From positions 1 to 34,523 of the forward strand of contig CAINWP010000138.1 in assembly GCA_903854475.1 (NCBI GenBank): a stretch of DNA of 34,523 nucleotides. The letters run 5' to 3'. The notes under the pieces are model-generated. The model saw nothing but the letters and a program-made list of their open reading frames with translations, was not told the origin of the DNA and searched no databases. Shown one piece after another: positions 7,228 to 17,269 of this stretch (position 1 is the stretch's first letter; each line of letters begins with the position of its first letter). The stretch comes from an uncultured Verrucomicrobiota bacterium (GTDB taxonomy: Bacteria > Verrucomicrobiota > Verrucomicrobiia > Limisphaerales > UBA9464). Position numbers and translations under genes: made by a program.

Positions 7228-9276
7228 TCAAGGAGATCGGCGGAGGCGCATCTCCCGCACCGTTGGGCTCCAGGGGTGGCGCTGCTGAAGTCCTCCGGGC
7301 CAGCGGACGTGAACCGCGGTCGGTGGCGTGGCCCCGGTGATGAGCACGCGAGAGGAGTCTTGGGACCACCATCCGGACCCCGCTCGAATCTCGATGGCTG
7401 GGCCGCTGGAGTTGCCGAACTCGGCCCGAACGACCGCGCCGATGGCCATCGGATTGGGGCCGGGATGTTCGAGTCGCAGTGCCCAACCGGGCCGTGCCCG
7501 GCGGTTGTGGAGCACAGCGGTGGGCCCGGCGTGCTGGGTGACCACGAGATCGACCCGTCCATCGAGGTCGAAATCACCCGCTGCGCTGCCGCGGCCTTCG
7601 CCGGGTAAGACGATGCCCGAAGCCGCCGGTGACAATGCCTTGAAATGACCCCGACCGTCGCCGATGAGCAGAAGCCCCAGACCTGCATCGTGCCGGGAAG
7701 TCTCGGCATCGACTCCGAAGAAGTTCTGCGCCAGGAATAAATCCTGATGACCATCCCCGTCGAAGTCGGCGGCGGTGAGACCAAAGGCCGGAGCCCATTG
7801 GGCCTCGGTAGGGAGTGCGCGGACTTCGAATTGGTCTCCTCGGTTGAGGAACACCGTCGAAGCATGCCATTGAGATTCGACGCGTCGGGCTCGGGATCCA
7901 TGAGGACCGAGAAGAGCCAACAAGCCCCCTTTGCCGTAGGCTTCGTGTGAAGGGACGGTTTCAGCAGCAAAGGGCAGGGCCTCACGGAGGGTGCCGAGTT
8001 CTCGCCAGGGTACCTCGCGCCGGTGCAGGGGGTCCCATGAGTGGATCAGGGGGGTAACGGTGCCGGGTACAAACTCGGCATAGGTAATTCGCACGGGGTC
8101 GCGAGCGGGATCGATGCGGCCTTCGCCGAAGTTCCAGCCCCAATTGCCTGCGGCGAGGTCGAGTCGGCCGTCGTTGTCGAAGTCGGCGGCGGTGAGTCCG
8201 GTCCAGCGTCCCTGGTAGTCGAGCCAGTCGGTGGCGTTGCCTTCGGCGGTCACCAGGCCCGGTTTCCATGGATGCAGGTTGGTTCCATCAGCTCGAAAGA
8301 ATCGCAGGGGACCGAACTCCGCTGCCAAGACCAGTTCCGGGCGTCCATCACCGGTGAGGTCGCTGGCGATCATGCCCGTGGCCAGGCCGGTGTTGGTTAG
8401 GGTGAGCCAGGGTAGGTACTGGCCGTTTTGGCCGTGAAAGATTCGGGTGTCTGCCGACTCTGGCCAGCGTCCTGGCACATGCCGCCCAGCCACGGCGAGG
8501 TCGAGTTCCCCGTCTCCATCCCAGTCTGCCAGCACCACGCTGCCGGAGGCTTGAAGGGATTGGTCGAGGTTTCGGAGTTGGTTGGTCCTCAGCACGGAGC
8601 CGAGTGGCCCAGGGGCGTTGCTGCCGGGAGAGGGTTGGTGACCTGTCGTCAACACCATGCCGTGGCGATCGACGGCGGCGGCAATGCCCGTCACCGAATG
8701 GGCTTGCCCAGACTTGAGGCTGAGGTCGGGCCGCGGTTGGAAACCACCCGCATGGTCGTTCCGGAAGACCATCCATTCTCCTCGTCCTGCCAAGAGCAGG
8801 TCGTCGAATCCGTCGGTGTCGATGTCGAAGAAAGCGACTCCGGGGCCCTCGGTGGACAGTCGGCGGGGGATCAGGGGTTGGCGATCAAAATCCTCGGTGG
8901 ACGCCTGGGTTGAATCGCGGTGATTCAGTGCAGCTGAGATTTCTTCGAAGAGAGCCGTGGTCGAGAGCGGAGACGTCGCGATGGAATCATTGTGGGATAG
9001 ACCGGCGGCCTCGCCCAGATTGGAGGTCACCACAAGTCCGTCACGGGTGACGTCAGTGACATCAAGGGTCATGGAGCTGAGGATTTGGTTTCGGAACAGC
9101 CCGGTGGTGTCCGGGGACATTCGAGTGAACCCGGTCTGAGTTCCTGTGAGGGATGGCAGGGAGCGGATGCGTCCGCCGGAAACATCGCGCCAAACCGATG
9201 CGGGCGCACCGGATTCAGCCAAAACGGCCATTCCAAGTGCCCAGCCTACAGAGAGGAATCTGGGAAACCAAAGCAT
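7228..9276 (-). CDS. Secreted FG-GAP repeat protein with ASPIC/UnbV C-terminal domain
   Basis: This 682-residue protein starts with a signal peptide (about 1-22). It contains several FG-GAP/VCBS-type calcium-binding repeats of the form DxDxDGxxDL: DIDTDGFDDLLLAG, DWDGDGELDLAVAG, DFDNDGRLDLAAGNWG, DFDGDGHQDLFLAQNFF and DFDLDGRVDLVVTQHAG. These repeats usually build a seven-bladed propeller. The C-terminal ~90 residues match the ASPIC/UnbV domain (IGAVVRAEFG, IRAGSGWWSQDSSRV, VHVRWPGG). The family is common in Verrucomicrobia and Planctomycetes, and its function is unknown beyond extracellular binding or adhesion. It ends 57 bases before kdsC in the same direction, but the product has no obvious link to LPS. 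Confidence 0.88.
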   Translation of the reverse strand: MLWFPRFLSVGWALGMAVLAESGAPASVWRDVSGGRIRSLPSLTGTQTGFTRMSPDTTGLFRNQILSSMTLDVTDVTRDGLVVTSNLGEAAGLSHNDSIATSPLSTTALFEEISAALNHRDSTQASTEDFDRQPLIPRRLSTEGPGVAFFDIDTDGFDDLLLAGRGEWMVFRNDHAGGFQPRPDLSLKSGQAHSVTGIAAAVDRHGMVLTTGHQPSPGSNAPGPLGSVLRTNQLRNLDQSLQASGSVVLADWDGDGELDLAVAGRHVPGRWPESADTRIFHGQNGQYLPWLTLTNTGLATGMIASDLTGDGRPELVLAAEFGPLRFFRADGTNLHPWKPGLVTAEGNATDWLDYQGRWTGLTAADFDNDGRLDLAAGNWGWNFGEGRIDPARDPVRITYAEFVPGTVTPLIHSWDPLHRREVPWRELGTLREALPFAAETVPSHEAYGKGGLLALLGPHGSRARRVESQWHASTVFLNRGDQFEVRALPTEAQWAPAFGLTAADFDGDGHQDLFLAQNFFGVDAETSRHDAGLGLLLIGDGRGHFKALSPAASGIVLPGEGRGSAAGDFDLDGRVDLVVTQHAGPTAVLHNRRARPGWALRLEHPGPNPMAIGAVVRAEFGNSSGPAIEIRAGSGWWSQDSSRVLITGATPPTAVHVRWPGGLQQRHPWSPTVREMRLRRSP

Positions 9277-9422
9277 GGGGATCTGCCGTTGGCCTTAACA
9301 GGATTCCGCTCCCGGAGGGAAGCTCGGACTGAGGAAGGTTTTTCGAATTCGGCGGCCGTAGGCCTAGTGCGTTGGAGCCGGGGGATACCTCGGTATCGTG
9401 GCTAGATCGCGAGCCGAATAAA

Positions 9423-10547
9423 TTAAGGGTTTCGCGCGAGCGCTTCCAAGGCTGCGTGCACCGCGCGTTCTACCGAAACGGACTGCATACAGCCGAAATT
9501 TACTGGGCAATGCCGCAGGAAGCACGGGGCACACGGAGCCTCTCCCAGCAGGAGGTGGTGGCGTGGATCGCCGGGTAATCCGGGGCCGGTGAGTTCGGGC
9601 GAGGTGCTGCCGAAAGGGACAACCACTGGAACGCCCAAGGCCGCGGCCAGGTGCATGGGGCCGGTATCATTGGTGATCACCACTCGACACACGGCCAGCG
9701 CGCCCATCAATTCGGCGAGCGTCGTCTGGCCAGCGAGTGAAGTGACAGAGAGGCCTTGCAGGCGGTGGGTGAGTTCTCCAGCCAACGGGATATCGGCCTT
9801 GCCGCCGAAGAGGACGAAGTGGCACCCCGTCCGCTCAGCCAGCGTTCGAGCAACGTCAGCGAAGCGTTCCAACGGCCAACGTTTGGCTGGGCCATATTCG
9901 GCGCCGGCGTTGAGTCCGATGAGTGGCTTTCCTGAGGTCAGCGAGGCTCCGAGGCGGGCGCGCATCGCTTGGGTTGCAATTGTTCCTGCCACTAATCGGG
10001 GGGGCACTGGCTCGGCGTTGGCTCCCAGGTGACCCACTAGCCGGAGGTAGTGGTGAAGTTGATGAGAGGCGACTGGGTAGGCGGTTCGGGCAGCAGCAGG
10101 GCTTGCCAGCGTTGTGGTCAGTCGGCGCACCTCCGCCTGAGTCCGTTTGCGCATGCGCGCCGCGCCCGGGACCGGCTGGACCCGATCGGTGAGCAGCCAG
10201 CTTCGAGGGAAATTGCCCGAGCCGACCCGCCTCGGAATGCCTGCCCACCAGGTTTCCAGCGCAGAACGCAGGGAGTTAGGAAAGATCACCGCCAAGTCGG
10301 CATCGATTGAGCGCAGGCGGCGCGCCACTGACAGAAATCTCTCGCCGGTCTTAAAGGTTTGCACGGCATCCACCGCAGGATGAGAGACCCAGAGATCGTG
10401 GAGCTTTTCTGGGCAGAGTAGGGTGATCTGCGCCTCGGGGAAGCGTTCCCGAAGACGGAGAACTGCTGGGGTCGTCATGACAGCGTCTCCCAGCCAATTC
10501 ACGCCCCGAATGACGATGTGCCGGGGGGTGATGAGGGTGGAGCTCAT
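9423..10547 (-). CDS. waaF: Heptosyltransferase II-type glycosyltransferase (family 9)
   Basis: GT9 enzymes of this type transfer L,D-heptose from ADP-heptose to the LPS inner core. The 374-residue product begins HIVIRGVNWLGDAVMTTPA, the WaaF N-terminal signature. It also shows NAGAEYGPAKRWP (nucleotide-sugar binding), TSLAGQTTLAELMGAL and NDTGPMHLAAALGVP, and the C-terminal cysteine-rich CAPCFLRHCPVNFGCM seen in many WaaF-like proteins. The start at 10547 overlaps the lpxL stop by 4 bases (ATGA), so the two are translationally coupled. A heptose-activating gene (rfaE2) is present at 25505. WaaC versus WaaF specificity is judged from the overall pattern and is less certain than the family. 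Confidence 0.87.
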   Translation of the reverse strand: MSSTLITPRHIVIRGVNWLGDAVMTTPAVLRLRERFPEAQITLLCPEKLHDLWVSHPAVDAVQTFKTGERFLSVARRLRSIDADLAVIFPNSLRSALETWWAGIPRRVGSGNFPRSWLLTDRVQPVPGAARMRKRTQAEVRRLTTTLASPAAARTAYPVASHQLHHYLRLVGHLGANAEPVPPRLVAGTIATQAMRARLGASLTSGKPLIGLNAGAEYGPAKRWPLERFADVARTLAERTGCHFVLFGGKADIPLAGELTHRLQGLSVTSLAGQTTLAELMGALAVCRVVITNDTGPMHLAAALGVPVVVPFGSTSPELTGPGLPGDPRHHLLLGEAPCAPCFLRHCPVNFGCMQSVSVERAVHAALEALARNP

Positions 10548-11458
10548 GAGGTCGGACCTGGCGCCTGGTCGTGCGACCTCTGATTGGCCGTGGGGGGTTT
10601 CCACCGTCGATGAACCCAGAACCAATTCGCCGGGTCGCGGCGCACGGCGATGTCATATTGGCGATGGATCTCGAAGGTGATGTCCTCCAATGAGCGTTCC
10701 TGCCCGTGTTCGTCGTGAGTGGAAATCACCGGGCCGACTTCAATTCGCCAGCGCGCTAGGTCAGTGCGGTAGCAAATGGCCATGGTCAGAAGCGCCTTGT
10801 AGCGTAGGGCGATGACGGCTGGAGCAGGACTGCAGGAACAGTCACGCCCGAGAAATGGCAGCCACAGCCCCTTGCCTCCACCGTGTTGGTCCGAGAACAG
10901 GGCCAGTATGGACTTATTTTTATTGAAGAGCTCGGAGACGGCTTGGACCGCATTGTGCCGCTCGATGAACTGGACTCCGGTCAGGTCCCGGAGACGTTGT
11001 AGGGCCGTGTTGAGGGGGGTAAACCGTTGGGCCCGGTAGGTCGTCGCTAAATGCCAATCGGGCCAGTGTCCCTGCACATGCGCGAGCAGATCAAAGCCGC
11101 CGAAATGGCCTGTGGCTACGACCAGGCGCTCGGCACCGCTTTGTAGGAGGTCGTCAAGACCCACGAACTCAATGCGTGCTAACAACTCTTTCGAATCCAT
11201 GCCCGGGGTGCGGATGGCGCAACCGTAGGCTTCCCCGATGCGTCGAAAGTTCTCTAGGGCCAAGGACTGTATTTCCTTCGGCCTCAACTCGGGGAAAGCT
11301 TTGGCAATGTTGTCTTCGGCCACGCGGCGGTGGCGGCGGTCGAGTCGGCAAGCCAGGCCGCCGAGCAGACGCCCCAATCGGGCGACCGTTACCAGTGGTA
11401 AGCAACGGATCGAACCTAACAGGGCGAACAGAAACCATTCAACAACTCGGGAAAACAC
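10544..11458 (-). CDS. Lipid A biosynthesis acyltransferase (LpxL/HtrB family)
   Basis: These inner-membrane enzymes add a secondary acyl chain to Kdo2-lipid IVA. The 304-residue product has a hydrophobic N-terminal anchor (about 5-25) and the catalytic HX4D motif as His118-FGGF-Asp123. It also shows FSDQHGGGKGLWLPFLGR and ends its core with DPANWFWVHRRWK, the usual LpxL C-terminal signature. The start is GTG at 11458, with no clear ribosome site. It lies 33 bases after the helicase gene and overlaps waaF, so lipid A acylation and core glycosylation are co-expressed. Whether lauroyl or another chain is used cannot be read. Confidence 0.9.
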   Translation of the reverse strand: MFSRVVEWFLFALLGSIRCLPLVTVARLGRLLGGLACRLDRRHRRVAEDNIAKAFPELRPKEIQSLALENFRRIGEAYGCAIRTPGMDSKELLARIEFVGLDDLLQSGAERLVVATGHFGGFDLLAHVQGHWPDWHLATTYRAQRFTPLNTALQRLRDLTGVQFIERHNAVQAVSELFNKNKSILALFSDQHGGGKGLWLPFLGRDCSCSPAPAVIALRYKALLTMAICYRTDLARWRIEVGPVISTHDEHGQERSLEDITFEIHRQYDIAVRRDPANWFWVHRRWKPPTANQRSHDQAPGPTS

Positions 11459-11491
11459 AGCGTGGGTAGGAAGTTGCTACGAAGGTCGGGA

Positions 11492-13687
<2,196 letters not shown>

Positions 13688-13751
13688 GGGGGCCGGAGGA
13701 TGAGGCGCAGCGGTGGGGGGTCAAGGGGCACCCCAAAGGATTCCGAAGGTT

Positions 13752-13786
13752 CTCCCGGAATCTCCTTGAGGCGGGGACTCCGGGAG
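13752..13786 (-). terminator. Inverted repeat between thrS and the helicase gene
   Basis: CTCCCGGA (13752-13759) and TCCGGGAG (13779-13786) form a perfect 8-bp stem with a 19-nt loop, just behind the thrS stop on the minus strand. No T run follows on that strand. It may act as a weak terminator or RNA-stabilising stem rather than a full stop, since the downstream genes have no other obvious promoter. Confidence 0.35.
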
Positions 13787-13801
13787 TGGTTTTGGCGGAA
13801 C

Positions 13802-15799
13802 TCAAGCGCGGCGTTCGCGGATGGAGGCGAGCAAATCTGCAATGGCCTCTCCCCGCGGCTTCGCACCCACATTGCCCTTGCCGTGCAACCGGACGCTAAC
13901 GACCCCGGCCTCGAGGTCGCGCTGCCCCACAACCAGCATGGTGTGAACCTTGGAAGTTTCGGCGTCGGCGATCTTCGCTTTCACGGGGTTGGCACTCCAG
14001 TCGCCTTCCACGCGGACGAACTGAGCGCGCAGCTCAGCGGTGATCGACTTGGCATATTCAACGAGCGGAGCCTCGTCGTTGAGCGTCAGGACACGCACTT
14101 GTTCGGGGGCCAGCCAGAGCGGGAAGTTGCCCGCATAGTGCTCGATGAGGAAGCCGATGAACCGCTCGTGCGTGCCCAGCGGGGCGCGGTGAATGCACAG
14201 CGGAGTCTTTTCGGTGTTGTCCCGGTCGCGGTAGGTCAGGCCGAAGCGGGCGGGCACGGCGAAATCGACCTGGTTGGTGGCGATGGTGAATTCGCGGCCA
14301 ATGGCGCTCCAGACCTGCACATCGATCTTAGGTCCGTAGAACGCCGCCTCGTTGGCCACCTCCACGTAGTTAATGCCGGACTCGATGAGAACCTGCCGAA
14401 CCATGTCTTCGGTCTTCTTCCAGAGTTCGGGTTCGTTGACGAACTTTTGACCCAAGCGCGCCGGATCATGGGTGCTGAAGCGCATTTGGTAGCGGTCGAG
14501 CCCGAAGATCTTGAAGTACTTCAGGTACATCTCGTTGACCGCTCGGAACTCTTCGGCGAACTGCTCTGCCGTGCAGTAAATGTGCGCGTCGTTCATGTTC
14601 ATGCTGCGAACGCGCATGACACCGAAAAGTTCGCCGGATTGCTCGTAGCGGTAGCAGGTGCCGTATTCGGCGAGCCGCAGCGGCAGGTCGCGGTAGCTGC
14701 GCGGTTCCGCCGCGAAGATGCGGTGGTGATGCGGGCAGTTCATCGCCTTCAGATAATACCGTCCGCCTAAAAGGGTGATCTCGGTCTCCAGTTTCTGGAT
14801 GTCGTGGCGAACCTGCTCCTCGGTGTAGCCGCTGGGGTTGGGTGCGATGGCCTTGCCCATGCCTTCGGCAAGTTGGATGAGGTCGGCACGGCGCTCCATG
14901 AGAGCATCGCGCTTCTTCCGTTCGTCCTCCTCGAGCATTTCCATCGGGGGGAACATGGACTCGGCGTAGTACGGGAGGTGGCCGGAGGTCTTGTACATCT
15001 TCTCCTTGGCCAGGTGTGGCGTTTTGACACGCACGTAGCCGGCTTGGAATTCGGTCTCTTTGGCCAACCGTTCCAACTCCTCCACTAGCACCGTTCCTTT
15101 CGGTAGCCACAGCGGTAGGCCCGGCCCGACATATTCCGGATCCATCGCGAAGAGCCCCATTTCGGTGCCGATCTTTCGGTGGTCCCGCTTGCGGGCTTCC
15201 TCTTGCATGAGGAGCCAGTTGTCCAACTCCTCCTTGTTCTTGAAGGCCGTGCCGTAAAGGCGCTGGAGCTGGGGGTTCTTCTCGTTGCCCCGAAAATACG
15301 CGCTGGCGACCTTTAGAATCTTAATGCCCCCGGGCTTCACGTTGCCCGTGCGCATCACGTGAGGGCCGGCGCACAAGTCCACGAACTCGCCGTTCTTGAA
15401 GAAGCTGATGGGCTCACCCTCGGGGATGTCGCCCATGCGTTGCACCTTGAAGGTCTGACCCTTGCTCTCGAAGTAGGCCAGGGCCTCGGCCCGCGTCTGG
15501 ATCGACTTCTCGAAGACTTGGTTCTCCTTGGTGATTTTGCGCATCTCCTCTTCGATCTTCGGGAAATCGTCGGGGGTGAAGCGGTGCTTCAGTTCAAAGT
15601 CGTAGTAGAATCCCTCTTCGGTGGGCGGCCCAATGTCTAACAACGCATCGGGCCAGAGCCTCAGGACCGCGGTCGCCAAGATGTGCGCGCACGAGTGACG
15701 CAGGCGCATCAGCTCGGTCATCTGCTCCCGTTGGTCCAGCGTCTTGCGCTGAACCTCGGACTTGGCGGATTCAAACTGGGGTTGTTGTTCGTCGTTCAT
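13802..15799 (-). CDS. thrS: Threonyl-tRNA synthetase without TGS domain
   Basis: ThrRS charges tRNA-Thr. The 665-residue product starts with a short linker and enters the editing domain directly at HSCAH (35-39), with CAGPH at 143-147, so the serine-editing zinc-site residues are intact. The catalytic core has MNCPHHH (Cys355), motif 2 TCYRYEQSG (Arg384), NDAHIYCT (His406) and CIHRAPLGTHERF. The three expected zinc ligands (Cys, His, His) are present. The anticodon-binding domain closes the protein. Two oddities stand out. There is no N-terminal TGS domain, and an in-frame TGA sits immediately before the ATG, so none can be added upstream. About 60 extra charged residues (about 285-347) are inserted before the MNCP motif compared with E. 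coli ThrRS. Confidence 0.95.
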   Translation of the reverse strand: MNDEQQPQFESAKSEVQRKTLDQREQMTELMRLRHSCAHILATAVLRLWPDALLDIGPPTEEGFYYDFELKHRFTPDDFPKIEEEMRKITKENQVFEKSIQTRAEALAYFESKGQTFKVQRMGDIPEGEPISFFKNGEFVDLCAGPHVMRTGNVKPGGIKILKVASAYFRGNEKNPQLQRLYGTAFKNKEELDNWLLMQEEARKRDHRKIGTEMGLFAMDPEYVGPGLPLWLPKGTVLVEELERLAKETEFQAGYVRVKTPHLAKEKMYKTSGHLPYYAESMFPPMEMLEEDERKKRDALMERRADLIQLAEGMGKAIAPNPSGYTEEQVRHDIQKLETEITLLGGRYYLKAMNCPHHHRIFAAEPRSYRDLPLRLAEYGTCYRYEQSGELFGVMRVRSMNMNDAHIYCTAEQFAEEFRAVNEMYLKYFKIFGLDRYQMRFSTHDPARLGQKFVNEPELWKKTEDMVRQVLIESGINYVEVANEAAFYGPKIDVQVWSAIGREFTIATNQVDFAVPARFGLTYRDRDNTEKTPLCIHRAPLGTHERFIGFLIEHYAGNFPLWLAPEQVRVLTLNDEAPLVEYAKSITAELRAQFVRVEGDWSANPVKAKIADAETSKVHTMLVVGQRDLEAGVVSVRLHGKGNVGAKPRGEAIADLLASIRERRA

Positions 15800-15922
15800 T
15801 CAGGAATCGGGATTGGCAGCAGATGGACGCAGATGAAGGCAGAAGGGGGGCGGTTGTGGCAACTCTCGGGGACGTCTCGAGTGGAGATGAGGCGGGGGCG
15901 CTGGAGTGGGGCCCAGGCTTGT

Positions 15923-17140
15923 TTATCTCAGGTGAGGCGCCGACTTGGGTACGAAGAGTCCGAGCGAGGCGGTGTAGCCGTGCAGGAAATTTTGGCGGGC
16001 CACCGGACCCAACTCGCCATGCCCGAAAAATCCGGTGATGGCTGTGCAGCCCAGTTGCTCCTGCACGAGGCCCGCGTCGTGGTTTGGGGTGCCGAAGAGT
16101 CGGGACCCGCGGCCATTGCAAACGGTCAGACATCCCCCGTAAATCGGGCGTCCGGCCAGTTGTGTGCGCGCTTGTGCCAACAGGGCCGACAGTTCCGCGT
16201 CGGCCGTCTCTGAGTCGCGTCGCTGGAACTGGAGAGTTTGTCCGGCGCGCGGGTAGGCTCCGACAGCAAGGGCTCCATTCTTGGGGTCTCCACCCAAAAG
16301 ATTGCGGACTAAGAAATCACCGCAGTGCAACTCCTCGCGGTATTCATCGATCGCTAAGCCTACGAAGAGATTATTTTGGCTTTTCTTCCGCTCCTCCAGA
16401 CTCATTCCATCGAAGGTCTCCATCAAGACTGAGTAGGCAGGGCGATTACCGATCCCCAAGATGAAATTTCGGTCGGCTCGGGTGATAGTCCAGCTCTCGC
16501 CGATCGGCGTGCACCCTTGTGACACCACCGTTTCAAGCGTCATATCCCCACAGAGGGCCACGGCGACGAGTCCCTGCTCATGGACTCCGCCATTAAAGTA
16601 GACCTGACTTTGCTCGGCCGAGAAATCGCCGCTGGCTAAGCCGCCAACGGCAGGGATGCCGGGGTAGGCCGTGTTCCATTGCCTCAGCCACGCCTCGCCG
16701 TTGAGATGGAACGGGCTAGCAAAAACGAGCCAACCATTGACTTGCTCCGGGGGGAGTCCGGTTTTTTGAATCCACGACGGCGCGTCACCTGTGGCGTCGA
16801 TTGCGTCGTTGTCGAAGTGGAAGCCCTTCAGAGTGGCTCCGGGAAGATGGTAAAGCCCGAGCACTAGGTCGGCCCCTTCTTCAAACTCGTTGCCATCCGA
16901 AATTAATCCCACGCCGGAACAGCCTGCTAGGCAGGGAATCCGCCCATGAACACGGAGTACCTCCAAGACATCTTTGGCATAGGGAAACAGCGATGGGGCC
17001 AAGAAGACCAATCCCAAGGTGACGCTCGAGTGGGTCAATTGGGCCCGCAATGCCGCAGCCCAGCGGATCAGTTCCGCTTCGTTCCAGCCGCCTTTCCAAA
17101 CTCCAGTGACCCCGTGACTCCCCTGCATGCCGCTCACCAT
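15923..17140 (-). CDS. FIST-domain sensor protein (FIST N plus FIST C)
   Basis: This 405-residue soluble protein has the FIST N domain (about 10-225), with VFLAPSLF and CLAGCSGVGLISDG near its start and PAVGGLASGDF mid-way. The FIST C domain (about 225-385) shows LVAVALCGDMTLETVVSQGCTPIGESWTIT and closes with ITGFFGHGELGPV. FIST is a predicted small-ligand (possibly amino-acid) sensing domain, often fused to signalling outputs. Here it stands alone, so an output partner must be separate. ATG at 17140 is used. The open frame extends 130 codons further upstream, but that part overlaps the divergent TPR gene and does not look like protein. It is divergent from the TPR gene across 129 bases. Confidence 0.8.
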   Translation of the reverse strand: MVSGMQGSHGVTGVWKGGWNEAELIRWAAALRAQLTHSSVTLGLVFLAPSLFPYAKDVLEVLRVHGRIPCLAGCSGVGLISDGNEFEEGADLVLGLYHLPGATLKGFHFDNDAIDATGDAPSWIQKTGLPPEQVNGWLVFASPFHLNGEAWLRQWNTAYPGIPAVGGLASGDFSAEQSQVYFNGGVHEQGLVAVALCGDMTLETVVSQGCTPIGESWTITRADRNFILGIGNRPAYSVLMETFDGMSLEERKKSQNNLFVGLAIDEYREELHCGDFLVRNLLGGDPKNGALAVGAYPRAGQTLQFQRRDSETADAELSALLAQARTQLAGRPIYGGCLTVCNGRGSRLFGTPNHDAGLVQEQLGCTAITGFFGHGELGPVARQNFLHGYTASLGLFVPKSAPHLR

Positions 17141-17188
17141 AGTCTCTGTTGGTAAATCGGGAAGGATCCTGTTTTCAGTCTTTAGTTG

Positions 17189-17234
17189 GGGAGTTTTGCT
17201 CCCGAGTAGCCTCTGCGGAGAGACTGCTCTCCGC
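17189..17234. promoter_or_regulatory. Two hairpins in the divergent FIST/TPR intergenic region
   Basis: GGGAG (17189-17193) and CTCCC (17199-17203) form a 5-bp stem. GCGGAGAG (17215-17222) and CTCTCCGC (17227-17234) form a perfect 8-bp stem with a 4-nt loop. Both lie between divergent start codons and have no T run, so they are better read as candidate operators or leader structures than terminators. Confidence 0.35.
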
Positions 17235-17269
17235 TTGCTCGTTGGCCGGTAGGTCCGGAGAGTGGACCG

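Noticed and set aside
13752-13786. Strong terminator that would split thrS from the helicase gene
   Set aside because: The stem is perfect but no T run follows and the loop is long, so it is listed only as a weak candidate.
15800-15922. T-box or other leader upstream of thrS
   Set aside because: The 123-base spacer shows no T-box consensus and no terminator/antiterminator pair.
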